DNA from: RXOA01 sp964547105
GTDB lineage: Bacteria > Bipolaricaulota > Bipolaricaulia > UBA7950 > UBA9294
DNA length: 30,802 bases
Assembly (NCBI GenBank): GCA_964547105.1
Contig: CAZJLO010000021.1
Span: forward strand, 1 to 30,802
Direction of reading: 5' to 3'
A program made the translations under genes and the position numbers. Of this stretch, positions 1 through 6,673 are shown piece after piece. A model generated the notes under the pieces. The model was not told the origin of the DNA and did no database searches. It worked only from the letters and a program-made list of their open reading frames with translations. Each line of letters starts with the position of its first letter. Positions within the stretch are counted from its first letter, which is position 1.

Positions 1-44
1 GAGCCTGTCCGGGCTTGGTGGTGGGCGGGGCGACGGGAGGGATC

Positions 45-428
45 ATGATTACAGGAATCGATGTCGTCTACGTGCATGGGCGTGGCAACCGCGATCATCT
101 TCAGACTTGGTATGCGAAGACGTTGGGATTGGGTTTGCCCAGGAGTTCCGGGCATTGGCACGAGTACAGTCTCCCCGATCGATCGCGGTTCGCGCTTGAC
201 CTCCCAGAGTCCGACCATTCGGAGGTCGAACAGCAGTCCGTTCTGATCAGCTTTCGGGTGAAGGACATCCGTATTGCGGTCGAGACGCTCGTCGAACGGG
301 GCGTGGTGTTCCATCGGAGCAAGGAACCGATTGTCGACGTAGGGCCGGCATGGGTGGCGACATTCCGGGATCCGGATGGCACCTGGCTTCAGATTTCTCA
401 GCCCAAACCCGATACTCCAACGCCGTAG
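45..428 (+). CDS. VOC (glyoxalase/bleomycin-resistance fold) family protein
   Basis: A single vicinal-oxygen-chelate module of 127 aa. It opens with the typical GIDVVYVHG strand followed by a helix and the 'WYAKTLGLGL' segment. It ends with the characteristic 'FRDPDGTWLQIS' strand, whose DPDG(N/T) motif is seen in glyoxalase I, dioxygenase and bleomycin-resistance relatives. Members bind a divalent metal with paired modules, usually as dimers; the substrate cannot be told from sequence. I chose the ATG at 45 because GGGAGGG lies just upstream (35-41). An in-frame TTG at 15 would add ten Gly-rich residues that do not look like this family. It converges with the diguanylate cyclase gene, and a short GC inverted repeat (449-454/469-474) lies between them. 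The family is confident, the function is not. Confidence 0.85.
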   Translation: MITGIDVVYVHGRGNRDHLQTWYAKTLGLGLPRSSGHWHEYSLPDRSRFALDLPESDHSEVEQQSVLISFRVKDIRIAVETLVERGVVFHRSKEPIVDVGPAWVATFRDPDGTWLQISQPKPDTPTP

Positions 429-491
429 GAGCATCCTGTTCGAAGGGCGCCGCGGATTTACGCAATGACGCGGCTTCCGGAGTTGTGGCGG

Positions 492-1922
492 CTACTCGGG
501 TGTCGCGGCGGCCGGATGGGCGGCTTGAGCGTGGATCGTTTGCCCCCGCTTGTTCTTGTACAGCATTGCATCTGCGCTACGAATCAGTTCGCCAACGGAC
601 TGAGGGCTCTCGGGAAGCCAGGTTGCCCATCCGAAGTCGATGCCGACGTCGATGTTGGCCGCGTTCTCTCGAGACCATGCGGCAACGGAATCGGTCAACC
701 GGCGAACCAGGTGCTGGACGTCCGGTCCTGTCTCCGGGAGGACAAGGAGGAATTCATCGCCACCGTAGCGGATCCCCCAATCGCTGTCGCGCAACGACTG
801 TCTGAGAACATCGGCGACCCCTACCAGGACACGGTCACCCTCTTGATGGCCATGAGCATCATTGATCTGCTTGAATCGGGTGAGATCTGCGATCATGAGC
901 GTGAGCGGACGGCGGTAGCGGATCGAGCGCTGCATTTCGATCGGGATGGTTTCCTCGAAGTAGGCGCGATTTCGTAATCCTGTCAACGGATCGCGAAGAG
1001 CCTTCTGTCTGAGGAGTTCCTCGGTCGTGATGCGGTCGGTGATATCGAAGAACTGGAACGCGACGGCATCCAGCGTCTCGTAAGTCATGCGATGCGCGCA
1101 CATCGAAAGCCAGACAACGCGGCCATCTTCACGGATCGAACGAATCACCTGGGCGTTTGACTGGGGTTCGGCGATCTGCTTGCGGACGATCTGACGGTCA
1201 TCGGGATGGATGAACGTCCACCAGGGCGTCAGCTGATCCAGGTGCTGCTTCTCGTATCCGAGAATCGATACGAACTGGTCGTTCGTGTACCGAACATGGT
1301 CGTCCTGCACGACAAGCAGCCCCATCATGCCGCAATCGGCAAGAAAGCGGAACAGTCGATTCGTCTCGGTAATCTGCTCCAAGCTGCATGCATCTCGAAG
1401 CGCGAGAGCCGACATCGAGGCAAGCTCTTCCAGGAAGGCCAGCGTCTCGCGGCTTGGCTTCGCACCGTCGATTGGATCGTCCAGGGAAATGTGTCCGAGG
1501 ATGGAGCCATCGAGCCAGAATGGGACAAGAAGAATGTCCTTGTGCTGCCATCCTTGATGGCTCATGAAGCGCCGTCTGCTCGGAATCACGGAAGGTAGCG
1601 GCGGAAGATTGTCCCCGGCAGGGTAGTAGTAGGATCGTTTGCGGCGATGCGATGGTTGATAGGATAGGCCCGATGAGCGGGTTCCATTGAGAATGAGGTC
1701 GGTGAGCTTGCTGCGGGAGTCTTCGTCAAGTCCGCGGACGGCAACGCCAAGGACTCCTGCGGTGGACGATGCCGCCCCGGGGACAAGCGGCGCGTCATAA
1801 ACCACCGCGAGAGCCCTCTGGAAAGGCGTCTCTCGCGCTGCGCTCTCGACAACGCTTTCCAAGACCTGTTGCACCAACTCGCGATTATTCCGGCCGTCTT
1901 GCGCTTGATAGTCCGTATTCAT
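492..1922 (-). CDS. GAF-PAS-GGDEF diguanylate cyclase
   Basis: Predicted cytosolic c-di-GMP synthase of 476 aa. Residues about 15-180 look like a GAF sensor (it ends in the GAF-like 'ILGHISLDDP' strand). Residues about 190-298 are a PAS domain with a 'FFDITDR' exit strand leading into the linker helix. Residues about 305-465 are the GGDEF cyclase. The active-site loop GGDEF is intact at 387-391. An allosteric product-inhibition site RxxD (378-381) lies exactly five residues upstream, so feedback by c-di-GMP is expected. The metal-binding segment reads 'ADLTRFKQINDAHGH', with Thr replacing the second Asp often seen. There is no membrane segment, so it senses an intracellular ligand through GAF or PAS. 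No EAL or HD-GYP partner is in the window. A promoter candidate sits just upstream, and the gene is divergent from the membrane protein at 2093. Confidence 0.93.
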   Translation of the reverse strand: MNTDYQAQDGRNNRELVQQVLESVVESAARETPFQRALAVVYDAPLVPGAASSTAGVLGVAVRGLDEDSRSKLTDLILNGTRSSGLSYQPSHRRKRSYYYPAGDNLPPLPSVIPSRRRFMSHQGWQHKDILLVPFWLDGSILGHISLDDPIDGAKPSRETLAFLEELASMSALALRDACSLEQITETNRLFRFLADCGMMGLLVVQDDHVRYTNDQFVSILGYEKQHLDQLTPWWTFIHPDDRQIVRKQIAEPQSNAQVIRSIREDGRVVWLSMCAHRMTYETLDAVAFQFFDITDRITTEELLRQKALRDPLTGLRNRAYFEETIPIEMQRSIRYRRPLTLMIADLTRFKQINDAHGHQEGDRVLVGVADVLRQSLRDSDWGIRYGGDEFLLVLPETGPDVQHLVRRLTDSVAAWSRENAANIDVGIDFGWATWLPESPQSVGELIRSADAMLYKNKRGQTIHAQAAHPAAATPE

Positions 1923-1951
1923 TCCGCTGGAGCACGTCCCTCTTTTGTAAT

Positions 1952-1980
1952 AGGTTAGGTCTTACGAGCTGTATCGTCAA
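1952..1980 (-). promoter_or_regulatory. Candidate promoter of the diguanylate cyclase gene
   Basis: On the minus strand TTGACG (1975-1980) is separated by 17 bp from TAACCT (1952-1957). This would start transcription near 1945 and give a leader of about 23 nt. The -35 is close to consensus and the -10 is a 3/6 match. Confidence 0.4.
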
Positions 1981-2092
1981 GTTGCGAACAGTAAGGACGC
2001 GTGTCTCTGCGGGTGAGGACGATCGGCGTTTGATCTTCGTGCTTCAACCTGCAGACTGATTTGGAAGCCGACTGACGGCGTGAGGGGGGAGC

Positions 2093-2596
2093 ATGGAACT
2101 GGATCAGTGGATTTCTGTCTTTGCAGCCGTTTCACGGACCGCCGACAACCGTGATCGAAGCACGTGGAGCCTGTTCATGAGCGGCATTGTTGCAGCGAGC
2201 CTGCTCATCGCCGTGACGGCGTATGCACTTCTTTCCGCCACGGTGGCTGCCGATGCGCTCAGCTTGGGAGCGGCGTCTTTGGGACTGGTGCTCTCCGTTG
2301 TGTGGGCAGTCTCCCAGTACAGGCTGTCGTCGGAGTGCGCCCATTGGCGGCGCCTTCTCCGAAGCATTGAGAGCCAGTTTGCCGGCGCCGAGTTCCATCG
2401 CAGCATGCACCGTCTCATCCAGGGAGAGCAGATCTGCGTACGTTCTTCGGGGTGGCTGTGCGATGAGTGGCAGTCGGAAGGAGTCCAGTTTCCCGCAATC
2501 CTGCGTACGGCTCCGAATTTCATGATGCATCTTGTTCCGCTGGCATTTGTCGCCGGATTCGTCACCTTGCTCATCTCGTCGGCGCTTGGTGTGTGA
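2093..2596 (+). CDS. Hypothetical integral membrane protein, three helices
   Basis: I do not recognise this 167-aa protein. Hydrophobic segments at about 27-49, 55-75 and 143-165 predict three transmembrane helices. The soluble stretch between the second and third (about 76-142) is rich in Arg, Glu, Gln and Trp and looks helical ('SSECAHWRRLLRSIESQF'). An amphipathic N-terminal helix precedes the first membrane span. Two-helix, long-loop, one-helix layouts occur in several unrelated small membrane families, so layout alone assigns no function. The start is well supported by GGGGGGAG ending two bases before the ATG, inside a longer purine tract (2080-2090). It stands alone, divergent from the diguanylate cyclase. 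A UUCG-capped hairpin follows its stop. Confidence 0.7.
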   Translation: MELDQWISVFAAVSRTADNRDRSTWSLFMSGIVAASLLIAVTAYALLSATVAADALSLGAASLGLVLSVVWAVSQYRLSSECAHWRRLLRSIESQFAGAEFHRSMHRLIQGEQICVRSSGWLCDEWQSEGVQFPAILRTAPNFMMHLVPLAFVAGFVTLLISSALGV

Positions 2597-2605
2597 AGGG
2601 GCGAT

Positions 2606-2619
2606 GCGGCTTCGGCCGC
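2606..2619 (+). terminator. UUCG-tetraloop hairpin after the membrane protein gene
   Basis: A 5-bp GC stem GCGGC/GCCGC closes a TTCG loop, the very stable C(UUCG)G type, ten bases after the stop codon. No T-run follows, so it may protect a 3' end or act as a weak terminator rather than a classical intrinsic one. The rest of 2620-2936 shows no gene I can support. Confidence 0.35.
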
Positions 2620-2936
2620 TTGAGCTGTTGCCGATCGTGGAAGTGCCAACATAGGCCGGCTTGTAGGTGCGGCGGAATAAGTCTGCAGGGGAGCTTCGCA
2701 CGGCCCGCCTGTTGCGTTTGGCGGTCCGTCCATCCGCAGACCTGACGCTTGAGAACTCCTCATTCCAGTGCGCCACAGTGTACCAGCTTCCGGTCGACGT
2801 CTTATTCCAGCGAGGACGATTGATCGGGCACTGCTATGGAGAAATTCTTGTCAGCGGATACCATGGTCGATCAACGGAAGCGCCCGGCTTCCGAAATCAG
2901 CAACCAAGGAACTCGAATTCGAGAGACGGAGGACCG

Positions 2937-3218
2937 ATGGCGAAAGCAACGGCGCGGCACATTCTTGTGGATAGCTACGACGACTGTGAACAACTGAGGG
3001 TGCGAATCGAGAACGGGGAGGATTTCGGGAAGTTGGCGGCGGAATTCTCGAAATGCCCATCGGGTTCATCCGGTGGCGATCTCGGTGAATTCGAACAGGG
3101 GCAGATGGTTCCCGAATTCGACCAAGTCGTTTTTCACGACGAGATCGGCACCGTCCACGGACCTGTGGAGACGCAGTTCGGCTACCACCTGATCGAGATC
3201 ACCGATCGGAGCGAGTAG
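2937..3218 (+). CDS. ppiC: Small parvulin-type peptidyl-prolyl isomerase
   Basis: Free-standing rotamase domain of 93 aa, the same size as E. coli PpiC. It catalyses cis-trans isomerisation of peptidyl-prolyl bonds. Family hallmarks are 'ARHILV' at the start, 'SSGGDLGEF' with 'GQMVPEFDQVVF' in the middle, and 'TQFGYHLIEI' at the end. No signal peptide is present, so it should be cytoplasmic. I chose the ATG at 2937 because CGGAGGA (2927-2933) sits just ahead and the protein then begins where PpiC proteins begin; the longer upstream reading is low-quality sequence. The DUF2164 gene follows after 32 nt and is probably cotranscribed. The membrane foldase near 27.3 kb carries a closely similar rotamase domain. 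Confidence 0.9.
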   Translation: MAKATARHILVDSYDDCEQLRVRIENGEDFGKLAAEFSKCPSGSSGGDLGEFEQGQMVPEFDQVVFHDEIGTVHGPVETQFGYHLIEITDRSE

Positions 3219-3250
3219 CCGTCCATCCCGGTGAGAGGCAGGGGGCTTGC

Positions 3251-3502
3251 ATGACGATCGAGCTGCGTGACGAGGCAAAGAAACGATTGCTCGCCTCAAT
3301 CAAGCGCTTCTTCGAACAGCGCCTGGATGAGGACATCGGCGACTTGAAGGCTTCAATGGTCCTTGATTTCTGTCTCACGGAGGTCGGGCCGATTGTGTAC
3401 AACCAGGCGATCCTTGACGCACAGAGCTATCTCCAGAGCTCTGTGGCAGAGATCGAATCGACGTGCTATGAGCCTGAATTCCCGTTCTGGCGGGAGTCGT
3501 GA
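3251..3502 (+). CDS. DUF2164 family protein
   Basis: This 83-aa protein matches the DUF2164 pattern. An N-terminal helix ('KRLLASIKRFFEQRLDEDIG') is followed by the conserved core 'LDFCLTEVGPIVYNQAILDAQSYL' region with its Gly-Pro and Tyr-Asn-Gln-(x4)-Asp-Ala-Gln residues. The family is small and cytosolic, often under 90 aa, and has no established biochemical function. A purine-rich GGGGG tract lies about seven bases before the ATG. It lies 32 nt downstream of ppiC and is probably in the same transcript. It converges with the metallophosphoesterase gene. Confidence 0.85.
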   Translation: MTIELRDEAKKRLLASIKRFFEQRLDEDIGDLKASMVLDFCLTEVGPIVYNQAILDAQSYLQSSVAEIESTCYEPEFPFWRES

Positions 3503-3555
3503 GATCTGGTCGGCGTGTTGCGATACGCAAGTGCCACGCATCCGGCCGGCCCCGG

Positions 3556-3612
3556 GGGGCGCTGGCCGGGAGAGCGCTCCGCCCCGCAATCTCGGCCCCT
3601 ACGGGGTGTTTT
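3556..3612 (+). terminator. Candidate terminator region between convergent genes
   Basis: A GC-rich hairpin of 8 bp with one G·T pair (left arm near GGGGCGCT, right arm near AGCGCTCC) is followed by a short CCCC-TAC-GGGG hairpin (3596-3606) and then TGTTTT. The last element overlaps the stop codon of the minus-strand phosphoesterase. It could end the ppiC-DUF2164 transcript. Confidence 0.35.
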
Positions 3613-5269
3613 GCGTAGCCTCCGGCTCCTGAAACTCGAAGAAATGGTAGGGATCGAACGGCTTGATCAACACCATGCCGAAGTCCGCCAGCAGTCCGGA
3701 GACGCTTACGCGATCCCGCCTCTCAACATCCCACAGCGAGCGGCTGACCATGATGATGGATGTGCCGTCGCTCGCCGAGAAGTCGGTGTCCATTGCTGCT
3801 CGCACCTCGACGTTCCGGACGCTCACGAATCGTCCGAGGAACACGTCGGTTCGATCCTGCAGCTCGCGTACGGTGATTTCGGGTTCGTGGACGAGAAACG
3901 TCTGGTCCCGGACGAGAATCTCTCCATCAGCCATCCGGAAGCGGATATGGAGTGTGTGATAGCCGTTTTCCAGTCCAAACAAGCTCAAAGCCGAGCTGGC
4001 CTGGCTCCAATGGCCGTTCCAGGCTACGGTGGCTCGCTGTTCGGGAAGATTGTCCCACGCGTACTCGGCATCGACGGCTCTTCCCCACACGGAAGCGAGC
4101 AAGGCCTCATTCCATTGGAGAACGCTCGAGTCGGGCTGCACGATGTCGATTCCGTGCTGTCCGATCTCGCGCCAGATGCTATCCACGGATCCGCGTGAAA
4201 CCCGCCACACGCGGTATCCGAAGTGACGGCCATCCGGCGCGGTGGTGTCCCACCACGAACCGCAGACGGATCCCGATGTCATCACAGGAAATGGCTCGTC
4301 CTGTAGCATGGCGTTCATGTGCCAGTGGCCGGTGATCAAAACGCTGATTTCCGCTTGAGCGAGCAACGCGAGAAGCTCTGCATTCTCGGGAGTATTCTCC
4401 CAATCAACGGGCGGCTCGTGGCAGAAGACGAGGATCGGAACTCGGGGGTCGGCTGCGGCGAGATCTTGCTGCAGCCAATCGAGCTGCTGTTGCGTCACCG
4501 TGTAAACCAGGCTTGTGCCGTCAAGCTGCTGTGTATCGAGGACAACGCAGTGGCATCCCCCGGCGTTGATCGAGTAGTAGACAGGGCCGAACCCGGCGCG
4601 GTAGAGATCCTTCCCGATTTCCTCATTACGCACGACATCGTGGTTGCCCACGACTCCGAGAAGTGGTGCCTCCATACGGCCGCCGATCGAGGTGGAAACG
4701 TAGTCCATCCAGCTCTCGACCAAGGATGGATCGGGCTTCTTGGCGTCGGCCACGATATCTCCGGTCATCACAACAAGATCCGGCGAGGCTTCGTTGATCT
4801 CCGCGATCAGCTCATCCAGAATCCCCTCGGGATCTACATTCATCGACCATTTGTTCGACGCTTGCTCGAACTGCTCTGCGGAGGAGGCGTAGTGCAGATC
4901 GGAGAGCTGAATGAACAGCAAGTCATGGTGTTGCTCGTCCGCCCTCGTGAAACTGAACCTATAATCTGCCGTGTCCGATATCTCTTCGTACCAGTCATCC
5001 GAATCGATGGGGAGATAACCATCGGGCCAAGAAACGAAAACATGGTTGGCTTGATCGGATGCATCAAGGAGAAAGACGCCTTCCGCGTCCGTGGAGGCCA
5101 GCGTAATTCCATCGCTGACGACGACGAACGGAAGTCCAGAACCGGTTTCCGCATCCAGCACGACGCCTTCGATGGGTGCTCCAATCGAAGGAGCCGCGGG
5201 AAGCGCCGCGGACAGCAGGACGAAACCGAGAACGAGCGCGGGCAAACGGGGAAAGGTTCTTGGTGACAT
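3599..5269 (-). CDS. Secreted calcineurin-like metallophosphoesterase
   Basis: Exported phosphoesterase of about 556 aa. Residues 1-30 form a Sec signal peptide (basic start, Leu/Ala core, Ala-rich exit). Residues about 32-90 look like the carboxypeptidase-regulatory-like N-terminal domain found on some calcineurin-like enzymes. The dinuclear-metal catalytic core carries D124-x-H126, GD171, GNH(209-211)D, H284 in 'CHEPP' and GHWH (314-317), so all metal ligands are present. The C-terminus (about 460-550) resembles an OB-fold ('VSVSGLLADFGMVLIKPF'). The start is decided by the SD: GGAGGG abuts an ATG at 5275 but stands six bases from the in-frame ATG at 5269, which I prefer. The substrate is unknown; extracellular nucleotides, phosphoesters or cell-envelope polymers are possible. 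It has no operon partner. Confidence 0.88.
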   Translation of the reverse strand: MSPRTFPRLPALVLGFVLLSAALPAAPSIGAPIEGVVLDAETGSGLPFVVVSDGITLASTDAEGVFLLDASDQANHVFVSWPDGYLPIDSDDWYEEISDTADYRFSFTRADEQHHDLLFIQLSDLHYASSAEQFEQASNKWSMNVDPEGILDELIAEINEASPDLVVMTGDIVADAKKPDPSLVESWMDYVSTSIGGRMEAPLLGVVGNHDVVRNEEIGKDLYRAGFGPVYYSINAGGCHCVVLDTQQLDGTSLVYTVTQQQLDWLQQDLAAADPRVPILVFCHEPPVDWENTPENAELLALLAQAEISVLITGHWHMNAMLQDEPFPVMTSGSVCGSWWDTTAPDGRHFGYRVWRVSRGSVDSIWREIGQHGIDIVQPDSSVLQWNEALLASVWGRAVDAEYAWDNLPEQRATVAWNGHWSQASSALSLFGLENGYHTLHIRFRMADGEILVRDQTFLVHEPEITVRELQDRTDVFLGRFVSVRNVEVRAAMDTDFSASDGTSIIMVSRSLWDVERRDRVSVSGLLADFGMVLIKPFDPYHFFEFQEPEATQNTP

Positions 5270-5372
5270 GGTCATCCCTCCAAGGGCAGTATAGGGAGAC
5301 GAGGATCGAGGGGCGAGTCAAGCCAGGCGACCCCTTCGGCCGAGACTCACCCTCACACCGAGCCTCAACGAG

Positions 5373-5400
5373 ACGCGAGGCCTCGGAAGAGGCCTCGCGT
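5373..5400. repeat. Perfect 12-bp inverted repeat with GGAA loop
   Basis: ACGCGAGGCCTC (5373-5384) and its exact complement (5389-5400) are separated by GGAA, which gives a GNRA tetraloop when read on the + strand. It lies 104 bp upstream of the phosphoesterase start codon. On the + strand a TTTTT run comes only about 25 bases later, so it is not a standard intrinsic terminator. Confidence 0.7.
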
Positions 5401-5421
5401 GGGTGAATCAAGAAAGACTAG

Positions 5422-5631
5422 ACCCTTTTTCCATTCCAGGTCGGTCACGTCGGCAACCGGCTCCTCGTCGCCGAGGCCGAGAAGGTCGCCAAGCGAGAAC
5501 TCCGCCGAAAGACCAGCGTGTTCTCACGCTCGATGGTCCCGGCCGGCGAGGTGTGCAACACGCACGTGTGGTCCGGCATGGTCGCTCAGTGTTTCAGGGA
5601 CTCTCTTTCAACTTCTGGCGGGAGTTCGTAG
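5422..5631 (+). pseudogene. Possible decayed coding fragment, no start codon
   Basis: A stop-to-stop reading with strongly GC-biased third positions. It includes 'VGHVGNRLLVAEAEKVAKRE' and 'FSRSMVPAGEVCNTHVWSGM'. It has no upstream start or SD, and I do not recognise the family. The opposite strand is also partly open here, so this may be chance in GC-rich DNA. The rest of the 5270-5807 gap holds a hairpin and a promoter candidate. Confidence 0.2.
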
Positions 5632-5732
5632 CGGCCAGTTGCCCCACTCCCGAAGGAACGGCATGCGAACGGAAGGGTTGGACGGAAAACCGGCACATCC
5701 CTTTGGAGATGCGCCCCTCCAAACCTGTGTCG

Positions 5733-5748
5733 TATGATGGTGCATCAT
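5733..5748 (+). promoter_or_regulatory. -10-like TATGAT overlapped by a dyad
   Basis: TATGAT (5733-5738) is a good -10 match, but no convincing -35 stands 16-18 bp upstream. It overlaps the perfect dyad ATGATG-GTG-CATCAT (5734-5748), which could be an operator for the nucleotidase gene about 60 bp downstream. Confidence 0.3.
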
Positions 5749-5807
5749 GGTTTTTCAGCGCGACGGACGCACCGACAGAACGCAGATGGGTGGGGGAGGA
5801 AGCAAGG

Positions 5808-6542
5808 GTGAGTTACGAGTGGATCTTCTTTGATGCGGATGGAACATTGTTCGATTACAACGCGGCGGAGAGCGAGGCGCTTGCGGGGACACTCGCCGAA
5901 GAGGGAGTCTCCGTCCGGTCTGAACACGTCGACGAATATCGCGCTCTGAATGCAGCCCTTTGGCGACGGTTTGAACGCGGCGAAGTCAGCCAGGCGACGA
6001 TTCGAACGCTTCGCTTCTCTCAGTTCTCGGAGAGGTTTGGATTGGAACTGGATGCTGTCGCTTTCGGCTCCAGGTACCTCGCCCATCTTGCGCAGTGTGC
6101 GGATCTGATCGACGGAGCGGAATCGGTTGTCCGTTCCTTGCACGGGAGAGCCGGCCTGTTGCTTCTGACCAACGGAATCTCTGAGGTTCAGCGGTCGCGT
6201 CTTGCCGCGTCGCCACTGCACGGATTGTTCGATCACGTTGTCATCTCCGGAGACGTCGGAGCGGCCAAACCGGATCCGCGCATGTTCGATGTCGCGTTCG
6301 AATGCGCCGGGAGTCCGACACGCTCCAGCGTGCTCATGGTCGGTGACACTCTCAGTTCGGATATCCGCGGAGGGGCTTTGTACGGAATCGACACGTGCTG
6401 GTTTAACCCAATGCGCGAGCCGAACTCGACGGAACTCGTGCCGACTTTCGAGATCCAATCGCTTCGAGAACTGGCCGCGCTTGCTGCGATGACGCGAGCA
6501 GACGATGATCCCAAGCACGCGTTCGATCCCGACTGCGTGTGA
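5808..6542 (+). CDS. yjjG: HAD-family pyrimidine 5'-nucleotidase, YjjG type
   Basis: A 244-aa HAD hydrolase closely patterned on E. coli YjjG, a house-cleaning nucleotidase acting on non-canonical pyrimidine nucleotides. Motif I is 'WIFFDADGTLF' (D9 nucleophile, D11). Motif II is the Thr in 'LLLTNGIS'. Motif III is the Lys in 'VGAAKPDPRMFD'. Motif IV is 'LMVGDTLSSDI'. The helical cap between them contains 'YRALNAALWRRFERGE', comparable to the YjjG cap. It is cytosolic and Mg-dependent by family. The GTG start at 5808 has GGGGGAGGA seven bases upstream. Much longer in-frame readings exist, but their sequence is not protein-like. It is separated from the following lipoprotein gene by about 130 bp and probably transcribed alone. 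Confidence 0.88.
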   Translation: MSYEWIFFDADGTLFDYNAAESEALAGTLAEEGVSVRSEHVDEYRALNAALWRRFERGEVSQATIRTLRFSQFSERFGLELDAVAFGSRYLAHLAQCADLIDGAESVVRSLHGRAGLLLLTNGISEVQRSRLAASPLHGLFDHVVISGDVGAAKPDPRMFDVAFECAGSPTRSSVLMVGDTLSSDIRGGALYGIDTCWFNPMREPNSTELVPTFEIQSLRELAALAAMTRADDDPKHAFDPDCV

Positions 6543-6673
6543 TTCGGCTGAAGCGCAGGGTTGTCGGGTGGTCGTGGTGAGGCAATCGTGCTAGGGTAAG
6601 CAGTCGTCTAAGACATCATCGAAGCCAGCGTGAAGACGGGATAGGACTAAGGGAAACGTTGGAAGGGGAGAAG

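Noticed and set aside
4319..5266. Long + strand open frame opposite the metallophosphoesterase
   Set aside because: It is a shadow of the minus-strand gene, which has a signal peptide and all metal-binding motifs.
5403..5807. N-terminal extension of the YjjG-like protein
   Set aside because: The in-frame sequence is Arg/Pro-rich and unlike protein. A GTG at 5808 has an excellent SD and matches the family N-terminus.
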